NCBI GenBank assembly: GCA_002428935.1
Contig: DIYG01000124.1
Span: 1 to 23,949 of the forward strand
From: Halieaceae bacterium UBA6060
Lineage (GTDB): Bacteria; Pseudomonadota; Gammaproteobacteria; Pseudomonadales; Halieaceae
DNA: 23,949 bases
Reading direction: 5' to 3'
Shown here: positions 1 through 6,270 of the stretch, in pieces
Layout of the letters: every line of letters begins with the position of its first letter
How positions within the stretch are numbered: position 1 is the first letter of the stretch
Made by a program: the position numbers and the translations under genes
The notes under the pieces: generated by a model
Told to the model about the DNA's origin: nothing
The model's database searches: none
Seen by the model: only the letters and a program-made list of their open reading frames with translations

Positions 1-20
1 ACAGCCCACACTTGTTAGGT
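1..20 (-). other. Integron attC site, 5' part only (cut by window edge)
   Basis: Read on the minus strand, the end of the preceding cassette gene runs into ACCTAAC (positions 20-14), which fits the attC R'' core RYYYAAC, followed by AAGTGTGGGCTGT. The same layout, AAC-AAGT-N3-GGCTGT, follows the R'' core of the complete attC at 380-467, so this is the beginning of a second attC. The rest, including L' and R', lies outside the window. Its presence indicates that the cassette array continues past the left edge. Confidence 0.72.
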
Positions 21-368
21 GGCGCGTGCATTAGTGCTTTCCCCAAGATGAAAGTACAGACCCAACGCTGCTGCCCCCGTGCCGAACCAAAACAGTGAAT
101 ACCCGATAAGCTTGAAGAAGCTGACAAGAATCGAATTCGAGCTGGCTAGGTAATCGGCGACTTTGCAGTCCGCATACAACGTGCTGCCCAACTCACATTG
201 GAATCCATCGTCGTATTCCACACCAGCGGCTTGTTCGTAGGCAGAACCAAGTTTCATCATCTCGGTTTCTCGATCGATTAGGTAGGGCGTGATCGTCAAA
301 AGCCCTGAACCTAGCCCAACAAAGCAAGCCGCAGAAAGCGCGTAAAGGTATTTGAAGAGACCAGACAA
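15..368 (-). CDS. Integron cassette gene: small two-helix membrane protein, function unknown
   Basis: I do not recognise a family. The 117-residue product has a hydrophobic segment at about residues 5-30, a polar acidic middle containing Cys58 and Cys68, and a second long hydrophobic segment at about 79-107. This suggests two membrane helices with a loop that may be disulfide-bonded outside the cytoplasm. The start is a TTG 12 bases after the R' core (GTTAGGT) of the upstream attC, with no strong ribosome binding site, which is common in cassettes. A shorter start at Met37 or Met38 would remove the first helix. The stop codon TAA lies inside the R'' core of the next attC, as expected for a cassette gene. 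Base composition looks poorer in G+C than the core genes to the right. The reading frame is fairly secure; the start is less so. Confidence 0.62.
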   Translation of the reverse strand: MSGLFKYLYALSAACFVGLGSGLLTITPYLIDRETEMMKLGSAYEQAAGVEYDDGFQCELGSTLYADCKVADYLASSNSILVSFFKLIGYSLFWFGTGAAALGLYFHLGESTNARAT

Positions 369-379
369 GGTGCTGAGCC

Positions 380-467
380 ACCTAACGCTTCAAGCTGGGG
401 CGGCGGAACCGCGTAGCGGTTGTGCCGTCCCGGCGCGAAGCGCCTTCACAGCCTTGACTTGTTAAGC
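380..467 (-). other. Complete integron attC recombination site (88 bp)
   Basis: On the minus strand the element begins with R'' GCTTAAC (467-461) and ends with R' GTTAGGT (386-380); these fit RYYYAAC and GTTRRRY. Inside them, L'' TCAAGGCTG (457-449) pairs with L' CAGCTTGA (397-390) except for one unpaired G in L''. That is the extrahelical base that sets attC polarity for the integrase on the folded strand. The central part contains further stems, including AACCGC/GCGGTT and GGCGC/GCGCC. The polarity matches the two flanking cassette genes, which both read on the minus strand and whose 3' ends meet the R'' side. The integrase crossover would be after the G of GTTAGGT. The combination of core sites, extrahelical base and flanking genes makes this a confident call. 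Confidence 0.88.
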
Positions 468-846
468 GCTTCGTAGCGAATACCGCTAACCCGCCAAATA
501 GGAGCGCGAATACATAGGGAACAAACATTTCGGGAAAATTCAAAACCGTGACTGTCGCGATAGTGGCGCCGCCTATGAAATAGCCGATCGCAACTTCGAA
601 TCTATCTGTTCCTGCAGTAGCGACAGGAAGCGCGATCATCAAAATAGCCGCCAGAGATGAACCAAACGTATAGAGCCAGCTTGGCAGAATCGACATACGT
701 ATGCCCGCACAGGGGTCATGGATAAACATATCAGGAATACAGTCAACTCCTGCAACAATACCACTCAACTTCAGAGTCAGAACCAAAGCGATCAAGAATC
801 CAACGATAAATGCGGGGAACGTAAGCAGGAAGCGAAGTGAGTACAC
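382..846 (-). CDS. Integron cassette gene: four-helix membrane protein with attC-encoded tail
   Basis: No family is recognised. The 154-residue product has four likely membrane helices at about residues 6-32, 54-78, 84-105 and 107-124, and two cysteines (36 and 46) in the first loop. The start is a GTG directly after a GTTAAGC core at 856-850, with no clear ribosome binding site. From about residue 127 the frame runs through the whole attC at 380-467 and stops at a TAG within its R' core. The arginine-rich tail is therefore encoded by the recombination site, not by the ancestral gene. The natural protein may be the first ~126 residues plus whatever tail the inserted attC provides. Expression would probably depend on an outside promoter or an array promoter to the right. 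Confidence 0.6.
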   Translation of the reverse strand: MYSLRFLLTFPAFIVGFLIALVLTLKLSGIVAGVDCIPDMFIHDPCAGIRMSILPSWLYTFGSSLAAILMIALPVATAGTDRFEVAIGYFIGGATIATVTVLNFPEMFVPYVFALLFGGLAVFATKRLTSQGCEGASRRDGTTATRFRRPSLKR

Positions 847-849
847 GGC

Positions 850-910
850 GCTTAACAGCTAATTAGGTGACCAAGGTCACTTAACATCGAGTCTCTCTAA
901 CTTGTTAACC
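850..910 (-). other. Short attC-like element or array boundary site
   Basis: On the minus strand the element starts GGTTAAC (910-904) and ends GTTAAGC (856-850), which could pair at six of seven positions as R''/R'. AGTTAG just inside the left core can pair with CTAATT near the right core, with one G-T wobble. The centre holds a perfect hairpin, GTGACC-TT-GGTCAC (879-866). At 61 bp this would be a short attC ending exactly where the cassette gene at 382-846 begins. GGTTAAC departs from RYYYAAC at its second base. It could be a degenerate attC, an attI-like primary site or a recombined boundary. No gene precedes it on the minus strand. Confidence 0.4.
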
Positions 911-1114
911 ATCAATTGTGTCCGCAATTTTCTTCCATAAAAATCAATATATTGCGTGACCTACCTGTTAGCAAGCAAAGATAGCGAGCAAAAGCTTCTA
1001 GCATCAATTCCGAAGCACCAAACACCTGGTTTTAAGATAATCCATATATTTCAAACACTTGCCGCCAACCAGAAACGCTGTCCGGTGAAAAGCCACCTAA
1101 AACATCCCGGGAAC
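911..1114. other. Non-coding stretch between cassette region and SnoaL gene
   Basis: Together with its flanking elements this forms a gap of roughly 345 bases without a supported gene (847-1191). The right part is the terminator of the NTF2-like gene. The remainder is A+T-rich, has no minus-strand frame of useful length, no integrase fragment and no recognisable RNA gene. A 65-codon plus-strand frame beginning at 956 runs through the terminator and is not believable. Confidence 0.6.
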
Positions 1115-1142
1115 AAAAAAGCCCGACTATCACTAGCCGGGC
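1115..1142 (-). terminator. Intrinsic terminator of the NTF2-like gene
   Basis: Read on the minus strand: stem GCCCGGCTA (1142-1134), loop GTGA, stem TAGTCGGGC (1129-1121) with one G-T wobble, then six T (1120-1115). It lies about 50 bases beyond the stop codon of the gene at 1192-1704. It is almost identical to the terminator at 2384-2414. Confidence 0.88.
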
Positions 1143-1191
1143 CTTTGCTATAAGAGCTTGGAAAGCCTATCTACATAATCAAGCGCTCAAG

Positions 1192-1704
1192 CTAACGATC
1201 AGGATTGGTAAACAGCTGGGTAGCTCCAGCCCACAAGGTATCCCCCTGAGCAAATACGTCTAGCAGGGCGACAATCCGCGACCACTTCCATCCGTCATCG
1301 GCGCGCACGTACTCTTCTTCGTAACGCCCTACAATCAACCCTGGCCCTGCCATACCAAAAGGACTGGTATCGCGGAAGTTGGCCAGGCAGTTCACGTACC
1401 AACGTCCCGTGGCACGATCGCCGTTCACTTCGATGACTTCGTTACACACCTGATGTTGGGAATAGCTCAGGATCGAGGGCACGCCCTCTGCGTAAAACCC
1501 GGTAACCGCTTCTCGCCCTTCAAAAAGCGGGAAGCCCGTGAAGTCAGCTACGATGTCATCAGTAAAGCGGCCAACGGTTTCTTGGATAGCCGCTGACTCT
1601 CCCGCCACAGCGCGATCCACGCAGTGGCAATAGTTGTGGTGCTTGAGTCGACGAATAGCCTCCAAGTCTTCCTGTTGCTGTAGGCGTTGCTCCAAGTCCC
1701 CCAT
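1192..1704 (-). CDS. NTF2-like (SnoaL-type) fold protein, possible small-molecule enzyme
   Basis: The 170-residue product opens with a charged helix (about residues 3-25, LEQRLQQQEDLEAIRRL), then the pattern of an NTF2/SnoaL alpha+beta barrel: an FTDD segment near residue 48, a GREAV helix, a conserved GRWYVNCLA strand and a closing YEEEYVRADDGWKWSRI strand pair. Length and layout fit the SnoaL_4 group, which includes dehydratases, isomerases and hydroxylating enzymes acting on polyketides, steroids and aromatic compounds, as well as proteins with no known reaction. The sequence alone does not give a substrate. The ATG at 1704 is supported by GAAGAGGG seven bases upstream. The gene stands alone: it ends in its own terminator, and the next gene upstream is 150 bases away. 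Confidence 0.78.
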   Translation of the reverse strand: MGDLEQRLQQQEDLEAIRRLKHHNYCHCVDRAVAGESAAIQETVGRFTDDIVADFTGFPLFEGREAVTGFYAEGVPSILSYSQHQVCNEVIEVNGDRATGRWYVNCLANFRDTSPFGMAGPGLIVGRYEEEYVRADDGWKWSRIVALLDVFAQGDTLWAGATQLFTNPDR

Positions 1705-1744
1705 GGCTAAACCCTCTTCATCACTTTGAATGTACTTATTAGCC

Positions 1745-1768
1745 CGCTCCGCCTGGATCGGTGGAGCG
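1745..1768 (-). other. Hairpin upstream of the NTF2-like gene
   Basis: CGCTCC at 1745-1750 and GGAGCG at 1763-1768 form a perfect six-base stem that extends by three more pairs (one a G-T wobble) around a six-base loop. It sits about 40 bases before the start codon of the gene at 1192-1704 and could be in its leader or act as a protein binding site. No T run follows on either strand, so it is not a normal terminator. Confidence 0.4.
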
Positions 1769-1808
1769 CTTCGTAGTATGAAGTGTTATCCCTGCCACCG
1801 CCCACCAG

Positions 1809-1854
1809 ACCACCCGGTTAGGTGGTTTTCCTTTGAGCGGGTCGTCTACCGCTC
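1809..1854 (-). other. Pair of hairpins just after the thioesterase gene, without a T run
   Basis: Two small inverted repeats follow the stop codon at 1855-1857: GAGCGG/CCGCTC (1854-1849 with 1840-1835) and ACCACC/GGTGGT (1826-1821 with 1814-1809). On the minus strand neither is followed by a T run, so they may be an RNA 3'-end structure or a weak terminator. On the plus strand the second is followed by TTTTCC-like sequence. The role is uncertain. Confidence 0.35.
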
Positions 1855-2301
1855 CTAACCCTTGCGGATGCCGATCCGCACCACCCCGGTGGCATGCACC
1901 CTTGGCTCCCCAGCAGGATTGAATACCGTAGCTTCTGCAAACAGGTTCTTTCCGATGCGACTAGTGCTTCTTGCGGTAACGTAAAAGCCGTCTTTTTCTA
2001 CCGGCAGTGTTAGGTCAATGTGTAGATTGCGCGTTGCGAAGTAACCCATGTGAGCGAAGCGCAAACCGGTTAAGCCAAGGGCGATATCAATCACACCCGA
2101 GGTTACGGCACCGTTTACAAAATCCTGGCCGATCCCGCCCAGATGGTAAGACTCGATCTGCGCCACATCGCAACGCGGTTGCAGCGGATCGCTCAAGTCT
2201 ACGGTTACGCCCATACGCTGTACGAATTCGCGGTTGTTAAACCGTTCCTGTACACCTTGCCAGTCTTCCCGTTCGACCAGATCGGCCATGGACAATGTCA
2301 T
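1855..2301 (-). CDS. PaaI/YiiD-type hotdog thioesterase
   Basis: The 148-residue product has the features of a hotdog-fold acyl-CoA thioesterase. A helix-rich start is followed by strands around VTVDLSDPLQPRCDV, then the central hotdog helix in a G-Q-D-F-V-N-G-A-V-TSGVIDIALG segment (about residues 68-85). The next strand segment contains THNLHIDLTL-like sequence (here TRNLHIDLTL) and a final strand pair reading ARSTSRIGKNLFAEATVF and ATGVVRIG. PaaI-type enzymes release CoA from aromatic or fatty acyl thioesters in the cytoplasm; the substrate here cannot be read from sequence. I chose the ATG at 2301 because AAGGAG lies six bases before it. A longer frame would add 19 residues with no family resemblance. 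It is monocistronic, between the isocitrate lyase terminator and two weak hairpins. Confidence 0.78.
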   Translation of the reverse strand: MTLSMADLVEREDWQGVQERFNNREFVQRMGVTVDLSDPLQPRCDVAQIESYHLGGIGQDFVNGAVTSGVIDIALGLTGLRFAHMGYFATRNLHIDLTLPVEKDGFYVTARSTSRIGKNLFAEATVFNPAGEPRVHATGVVRIGIRKG

Positions 2302-2383
2302 TCCTGTCTCCTTGTATCGTAATGATCTTCTCATGGGGTGCATTCGCAGCCACCCCACTCCGCCCTACTCTGTAAGAGTAAGC

Positions 2384-2414
2384 AAAAAAAAAGCCCGGCT
2401 ATTCCTAGCCGGGC
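2384..2414 (-). terminator. Intrinsic terminator of isocitrate lyase
   Basis: On the minus strand, GCCCGGCTA (2414-2406), a four-base loop, and the perfect complement TAGCCGGGC (2401-2393) are followed by nine T (2392-2384). It lies about 25 bases beyond the isocitrate lyase stop. Confidence 0.93.
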
Positions 2415-2438
2415 CTCTGCGGACGCAACCGTTCGATC

Positions 2439-4031
2439 TTAGCCGAACTGGTTCATGGTGTTGTCTTCACCGGCGGCCTTCAGGGCGGCGTCACCAGCGA
2501 AATACTCTTTGTGGTCATCACCCATATCGGAACCGGCCATGTTTTGGTGCTTGACGCAGGCGATACCCTGACGGATCTCCTGACGCTGCACACCTTTCAC
2601 GTACCCAAGCATGCCCGCTTCGCCAAAGTACTCTTTAGCGAGGTTGTCCGTAGACAACGCGGCCGTGTGATAAGTCGGCAATGTGATGAGGTGATGAAAG
2701 ATACCTGCCTCACGGGACGCATCGGCCTGGAAAGTCTGGATGCGAGCATCCGCTTCCGCGGCCAGATCCGTTTCGTCGTAATCCACGCTCATGAGGTTAT
2801 TGCGGTCATACGCCGAGACATCTTTACCTTCTTCGCTCCAGGCATCGAATACCTGCTGACGGAAGTTCAACGTCCAGTTAAAGGACGGAGAGTTGTTGTA
2901 TACCAGCTTGGCGCTCGGAATCGTCTCACGAATCTTGTTGACCATTTCCGCGATCTGACCCACATGAGGCTTCTCAGTCTCGATCCACAGCAGGTCGGCG
3001 CCATTCTGCAAAGAAGTAATGCAGTCAAGAACGACCCGCTCTACACCGGTCCCTTTGCGGAACTGATAGAGGTTTGACGGGAGGCGCTTGGGTCGCAGCA
3101 GCTTGCCATCGCGGTTGATGATCACATCGCCGCTGTGCAGGTCGGAAGGATCGATCTCATCGCAATCGAGAAAGCTGTTGTACTGATCGCCAAGGTCGCC
3201 GGGTTGATGGGTTACGGCAATCTGCTTGGTAAGGCCAGCGCCGAGGGAGTCCGTGCGCGCGACGATAACACCGTCGTTCACACCGAGTTCCAGGAACGCG
3301 TAACGCACGGCGCGGATCTTCGCCAGGAAGTCCTCGTGGGGAACCGTGACTTTGCCGTCTTGGTGGCCGCACTGCTTCTCGTCAGACACCTGGTTCTCGA
3401 TCTGGATAGCGCAGGCGCCGGCTTCGATCATCTTCTTCGCCAGCAGGTAGGTCGCTTCGGCATTACCGAATCCGGCGTCAATATCAGCGATGATCGGCAC
3501 AACGTGAGTCTGGAACTCGTCGATCTGCTTCTCCACGGCCTTGGCGGCGACTTCATCACCGGCAGTGCGAGCCGCATCCAATTCGCGGAACAGTCCACCC
3601 AGCTCTCGGGCATCGGCCTGGCGAAGGAAGGTGTACAGCTCTTCAATGAGCGCGGGCACAGACGTTTTCTCGTGCATGGATTGGTCTGGCAAAGGACCAA
3701 ACTCACTGCGCAGGGCGGCGATCATCCACCCGGACAGGTAGAGGTAGCGCTTGTCCGTATTGCCGAAGTGCTTCTTGATGGCGATCAGCTTCTGTTGGCC
3801 GATAAAGCCGTGCCAGCAGCCCAATGACTGGGTGTACTGCGCCGTGTTGGCATCGTAGTCCGCCATGTCTTTACGCATGATCGCTGCCGTGTATTTGGCA
3901 ATGTCGACGCCCGTCTGAAAACGGTTTTGCAGACGCATACGTGCGGCGTATTCGGGATTGATGTCTTTCCAGCCTTCACCGTTCTCAGCAACAATCGCTG
4001 CGGCCTGCTGGATTTCCTGTTGGTAGGTCAT
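2439..4031 (-). CDS. aceA: Isocitrate lyase (Pseudomonas-type, 530 residues)
   Basis: Isocitrate lyase splits isocitrate to succinate and glyoxylate, the first step of the glyoxylate shunt that allows growth on acetate and fatty acids. The catalytic signature appears as DEKQCGHQDGK with the active Cys at about 221. The Mg-binding region ADIDAGFGN is at about 182-190, and the substrate-loop motif WIETEKPH and the NNSPSFNW motif are also present. The length and the KQCGHQ form of the signature match the larger pseudomonad enzyme (about 531 residues) rather than the 434-residue E. coli enzyme. The start is the ATG at 4031, with GGGGGA eight bases upstream; a longer frame to 4097 is not supported. 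Malate synthase, the partner enzyme, is not in the window. The gene stands alone with its own terminator. Confidence 0.96.
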   Translation of the reverse strand: MTYQQEIQQAAAIVAENGEGWKDINPEYAARMRLQNRFQTGVDIAKYTAAIMRKDMADYDANTAQYTQSLGCWHGFIGQQKLIAIKKHFGNTDKRYLYLSGWMIAALRSEFGPLPDQSMHEKTSVPALIEELYTFLRQADARELGGLFRELDAARTAGDEVAAKAVEKQIDEFQTHVVPIIADIDAGFGNAEATYLLAKKMIEAGACAIQIENQVSDEKQCGHQDGKVTVPHEDFLAKIRAVRYAFLELGVNDGVIVARTDSLGAGLTKQIAVTHQPGDLGDQYNSFLDCDEIDPSDLHSGDVIINRDGKLLRPKRLPSNLYQFRKGTGVERVVLDCITSLQNGADLLWIETEKPHVGQIAEMVNKIRETIPSAKLVYNNSPSFNWTLNFRQQVFDAWSEEGKDVSAYDRNNLMSVDYDETDLAAEADARIQTFQADASREAGIFHHLITLPTYHTAALSTDNLAKEYFGEAGMLGYVKGVQRQEIRQGIACVKHQNMAGSDMGDDHKEYFAGDAALKAAGEDNTMNQFG

Positions 4032-4086
4032 GAGTACGTCCCCCGTCCTAATGATGCGAAAAGCTCGCGAAAGCTGGCGCCACATA

Positions 4087-4103
4087 GGGCCTTTCAAAAG
4101 CCC
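4087..4103 (-). other. Leader hairpin upstream of isocitrate lyase
   Basis: GGGCTTT-TGA-AAGGCCC on the minus strand forms a compact seven-pair stem (one G-T) with a three-base loop, about 55 bases before the aceA start codon. No T run follows. If transcribed it would be a stable leader structure; it could also be an operator. No convincing -35/-10 pair was seen in 4032-4200. Confidence 0.4.
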
Positions 4104-4200
4104 ACGGCGACAATGGGGAGAAGTCTAGGTCAGGGGAGTACTATCAATCTAATCGATGTTTTCTATGTGTGATATTCAGGCCGTGAATTTTAGTTTACCC

Positions 4201-5418
4201 CTAGTTAAGCTCCCAACGATGCCGTCGTAGCCATACGGCTACCGCCAAAGCGAGAGCGGCAAAGATCAGACCGGCGGCCATACTCGAGAGGTTCAGGCTG
4301 GTCCAGTCTGGACCGAATAGATAGAAGCCCACGGCCGACCCCTCGGTGACGTGGGGAAAGTGGTTCTGTATCGCATCTTCAATGTATTCACTGCGAAAGA
4401 ACACCGCCTCGGCGATTACCAAGGCAATAAAGGGCGTGATTGCCATGAGAAACGGTGAACGCTTGGCCAGAGCCGACGCGCACAAGAGCCAGGCATAGGT
4501 GGGCGCAATCAATAACGCCGTCATCACCCAACCGCTGATGGGGTCCAACATCAGCGCTACAAAATCAATGTTCGCCAGCACCACGTCAGACGGATCCTGA
4601 TCCATACGCCAGACCAAAACCATCATTAGCACCACGTAAGCGAGTTGCAGAACCAGGCTAATGGCAATGTAGATAAGCGGGGCCACAATCAGGGCAATGA
4701 CAAACTTCGACGACACCACCTCCCACTCGGACACCGGCATAGAGCGCCAGAACAAAATGCTCCGGTCCTTGCGGTCGTCGTAGAGGGACCCCAGGAGGTA
4801 GTTCGCTGAAGTCACCAAGAGAATCAGAATCAAAATCCCATGAATAACACCGAGCATGGCGTTCAGCTCTCGACCATCCATGTCTTCATGACTGGTCTCC
4901 CCACCACCGCCATTAGCCGGATCGGGATTGAAGTTCCACTCTCGAGAAAAATTCCACTGCTCTTCCTCACCGTCTTCATCGATGAGTACCTCGTACTCCG
5001 ACGGTGGTGCCGGCGGTTCTGGTAGCGGATACGCCCCGCCCTCAGGGTTTTGAATGATGACTCGTTGCACCTCTCTGTCGGCGTCTTCCAAGAGCTCAAT
5101 GCGAGCGACTTCCGACTCAAGGCCATCGGGGATATCACTTGTCTCGTCGATCCCGGTGACCTCGACTACTGTAACTTCCTCTCCCGTGTCCTCATTCAGA
5201 GAGATGGTGACATTGACCCCGGTTCCACCCTCAGCCATAAGGGCTTCGAGGATGGTGTCTCCGATAATACTGACACTGTTGACCAGCACCACGCTGCCGA
5301 TCATCAAGACCCCGAGTACCAGGGCGGTGATCACCGGCGTCCAAAACAGCGAGTTGCGATACTCGCGAAACTCTCGTTGTAAGAGGGTCAGAAACCGCGA
5401 CGTTTGGGCACTGGCCAC
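4201..5418 (-). CDS. ABC-2 type transporter permease with large acidic external domain
   Basis: The 405-residue product is the membrane subunit for the ATPase encoded just upstream. Six likely helices lie at about residues 28-47, 188-208, 237-262, 299-318, 321-341 and 381-396, the usual ABC-2 arrangement. Between helices 1 and 2 is a soluble domain of about 140 residues. It is rich in Asp/Glu, contains a proline-rich piece (LPEPPAPP near 132-139) and a Gly run near 170, and probably lies outside the cytoplasmic membrane. A DDRKDRSILFWRSMP segment (about 214-228) after helix 2 is the conserved cytoplasmic coupling stretch of this permease group. Translation starts at GTG, six bases after GGAGGG, four bases beyond the ATPase stop, so the two are coupled. 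The substrate is unknown; it may export a lipid, peptide or drug, or act in envelope maintenance. Confidence 0.87.
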   Translation of the reverse strand: MASAQTSRFLTLLQREFREYRNSLFWTPVITALVLGVLMIGSVVLVNSVSIIGDTILEALMAEGGTGVNVTISLNEDTGEEVTVVEVTGIDETSDIPDGLESEVARIELLEDADREVQRVIIQNPEGGAYPLPEPPAPPSEYEVLIDEDGEEEQWNFSREWNFNPDPANGGGGETSHEDMDGRELNAMLGVIHGILILILLVTSANYLLGSLYDDRKDRSILFWRSMPVSEWEVVSSKFVIALIVAPLIYIAISLVLQLAYVVLMMVLVWRMDQDPSDVVLANIDFVALMLDPISGWVMTALLIAPTYAWLLCASALAKRSPFLMAITPFIALVIAEAVFFRSEYIEDAIQNHFPHVTEGSAVGFYLFGPDWTSLNLSSMAAGLIFAALALAVAVWLRRHRWELN

Positions 5419-5421
5419 GAC

Positions 5422-6270
5422 TTACCCTCCCACCTTGGCGACGAAGAGGTCCGAAACGGACGGGGTTTTCACCTCACCCAATGAAGCGACCTGGGAGCTG
5501 GGTACTCCTTCATAGATATAGGCCTTGCCGCCCAGAATGTTCCGTCGACCGATATATGGAAGCTCCTCGGCACGGTTAACGGCATCTCCCAATGCGTGGA
5601 GTTCGCAGAAGCGCGCTTCCAAATCCAGCAAAGCCTCATGAAGTATCAGCTTGCCCCGATGCATAAAGATCACATGGGTAAGGATGTTCTGGATCTCTTC
5701 CACCTGGTGGGTCGACACCAGGATCGTCCGCTCGCCGTCGAAGTAATCGTTGATCAATTGTTCGTAGAAGCGTTTGCGGTACAGAATGTCTAAACCCAAA
5801 GTGGGTTCATCGAGGATCAGCAGGCGCGCGTCAATAGCCATAACAATCGCCAGATGCAGCTGTACGGTCATCCCCTTGGACAAGTCACCGACCCGACGTT
5901 TCGGATCTACGTCCGTGGCAGCCAAAAACTCATCGGCCTGAGCACGGCTAAAACGACTGTGGGTTCCCGTGACGTAATCCAGCAGCTCCGCCACGCGCAT
6001 CCAACGCGGCAGTACCGCCGTGTCGGCGATGAAGCACACCTCTTCCATCATCTTGGCGTGATCGTTCTCTGGCTGATAACCCAGCACCGACAACTCCCCC
6101 TGACAGCGGGTCAACCCCAACAGGGCCCGTAGCAAGGTAGTTTTCCCGGCACCATTGGGGCCAATCAGTCCGATCACGTTTCCCGCTTCGATGGTCAAAT
6201 CCACCCCATCCACAGCGTGAAGATCACCGAAGCTGCGCTGCAGCGCCTGGGCCTCAATGATGGTCTGCAT
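5422..6270 (-). CDS. ABC transporter ATP-binding protein (YtrB-like)
   Basis: A complete ABC ATPase of 282 residues that powers the adjacent permease from the cytoplasmic face. Walker A GPNGAGKT is at 37-44, the signature LSKGM at 130-134, Walker B LLILDEPT at 150-157 and the switch His at 188 within VSTHQ. The signature has K-G-M in place of the common SGGQ, as is usual for the YtrB-like/CcmA group. About 70 residues after the nucleotide-binding domain form a C-terminal extension typical of this subfamily. The ATG at 6270 has GGGGGA five bases upstream and lies inside the last codons of the repressor gene (17-base overlap). The permease starts directly after its stop. The gene order repressor-ATPase-permease matches ytr-type operons. 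Confidence 0.93.
   Translation of the reverse strand: MQTIIEAQALQRSFGDLHAVDGVDLTIEAGNVIGLIGPNGAGKTTLLRALLGLTRCQGELSVLGYQPENDHAKMMEEVCFIADTAVLPRWMRVAELLDYVTGTHSRFSRAQADEFLAATDVDPKRRVGDLSKGMTVQLHLAIVMAIDARLLILDEPTLGLDILYRKRFYEQLINDYFDGERTILVSTHQVEEIQNILTHVIFMHRGKLILHEALLDLEARFCELHALGDAVNRAEELPYIGRRNILGGKAYIYEGVPSSQVASLGEVKTPSVSDLFVAKVGG

Noticed and set aside
380..467. attC read in the plus direction
   Set aside because: The outer cores fit both ways, but the extrahelical base and both flanking genes support the minus direction.
956..1153. Plus-strand frame of 65 codons
   Set aside because: It crosses the intrinsic terminator of the neighbouring minus-strand gene, has no ribosome binding site and no protein-like composition.
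1766..1776. GCGCTTCGTAG also found beside the attC at 466-476
   Set aside because: Eleven-base repeats are expected by chance many times in 24 kb, and no further similarity surrounds it.
1817..1823. GTTAGGT, matching an attC R' core
   Set aside because: No paired RYYYAAC core with L''/L' arms at attC distance; it is the loop and arm of a small ACCACC/GGTGGT hairpin, and both neighbouring genes are ordinary chromosomal genes.
3135..3827. Long plus-strand frame of 230 codons antisense to isocitrate lyase
   Set aside because: The minus-strand protein is a clear, intact aceA; the antisense frame is a by-product of codon bias and resembles no family.
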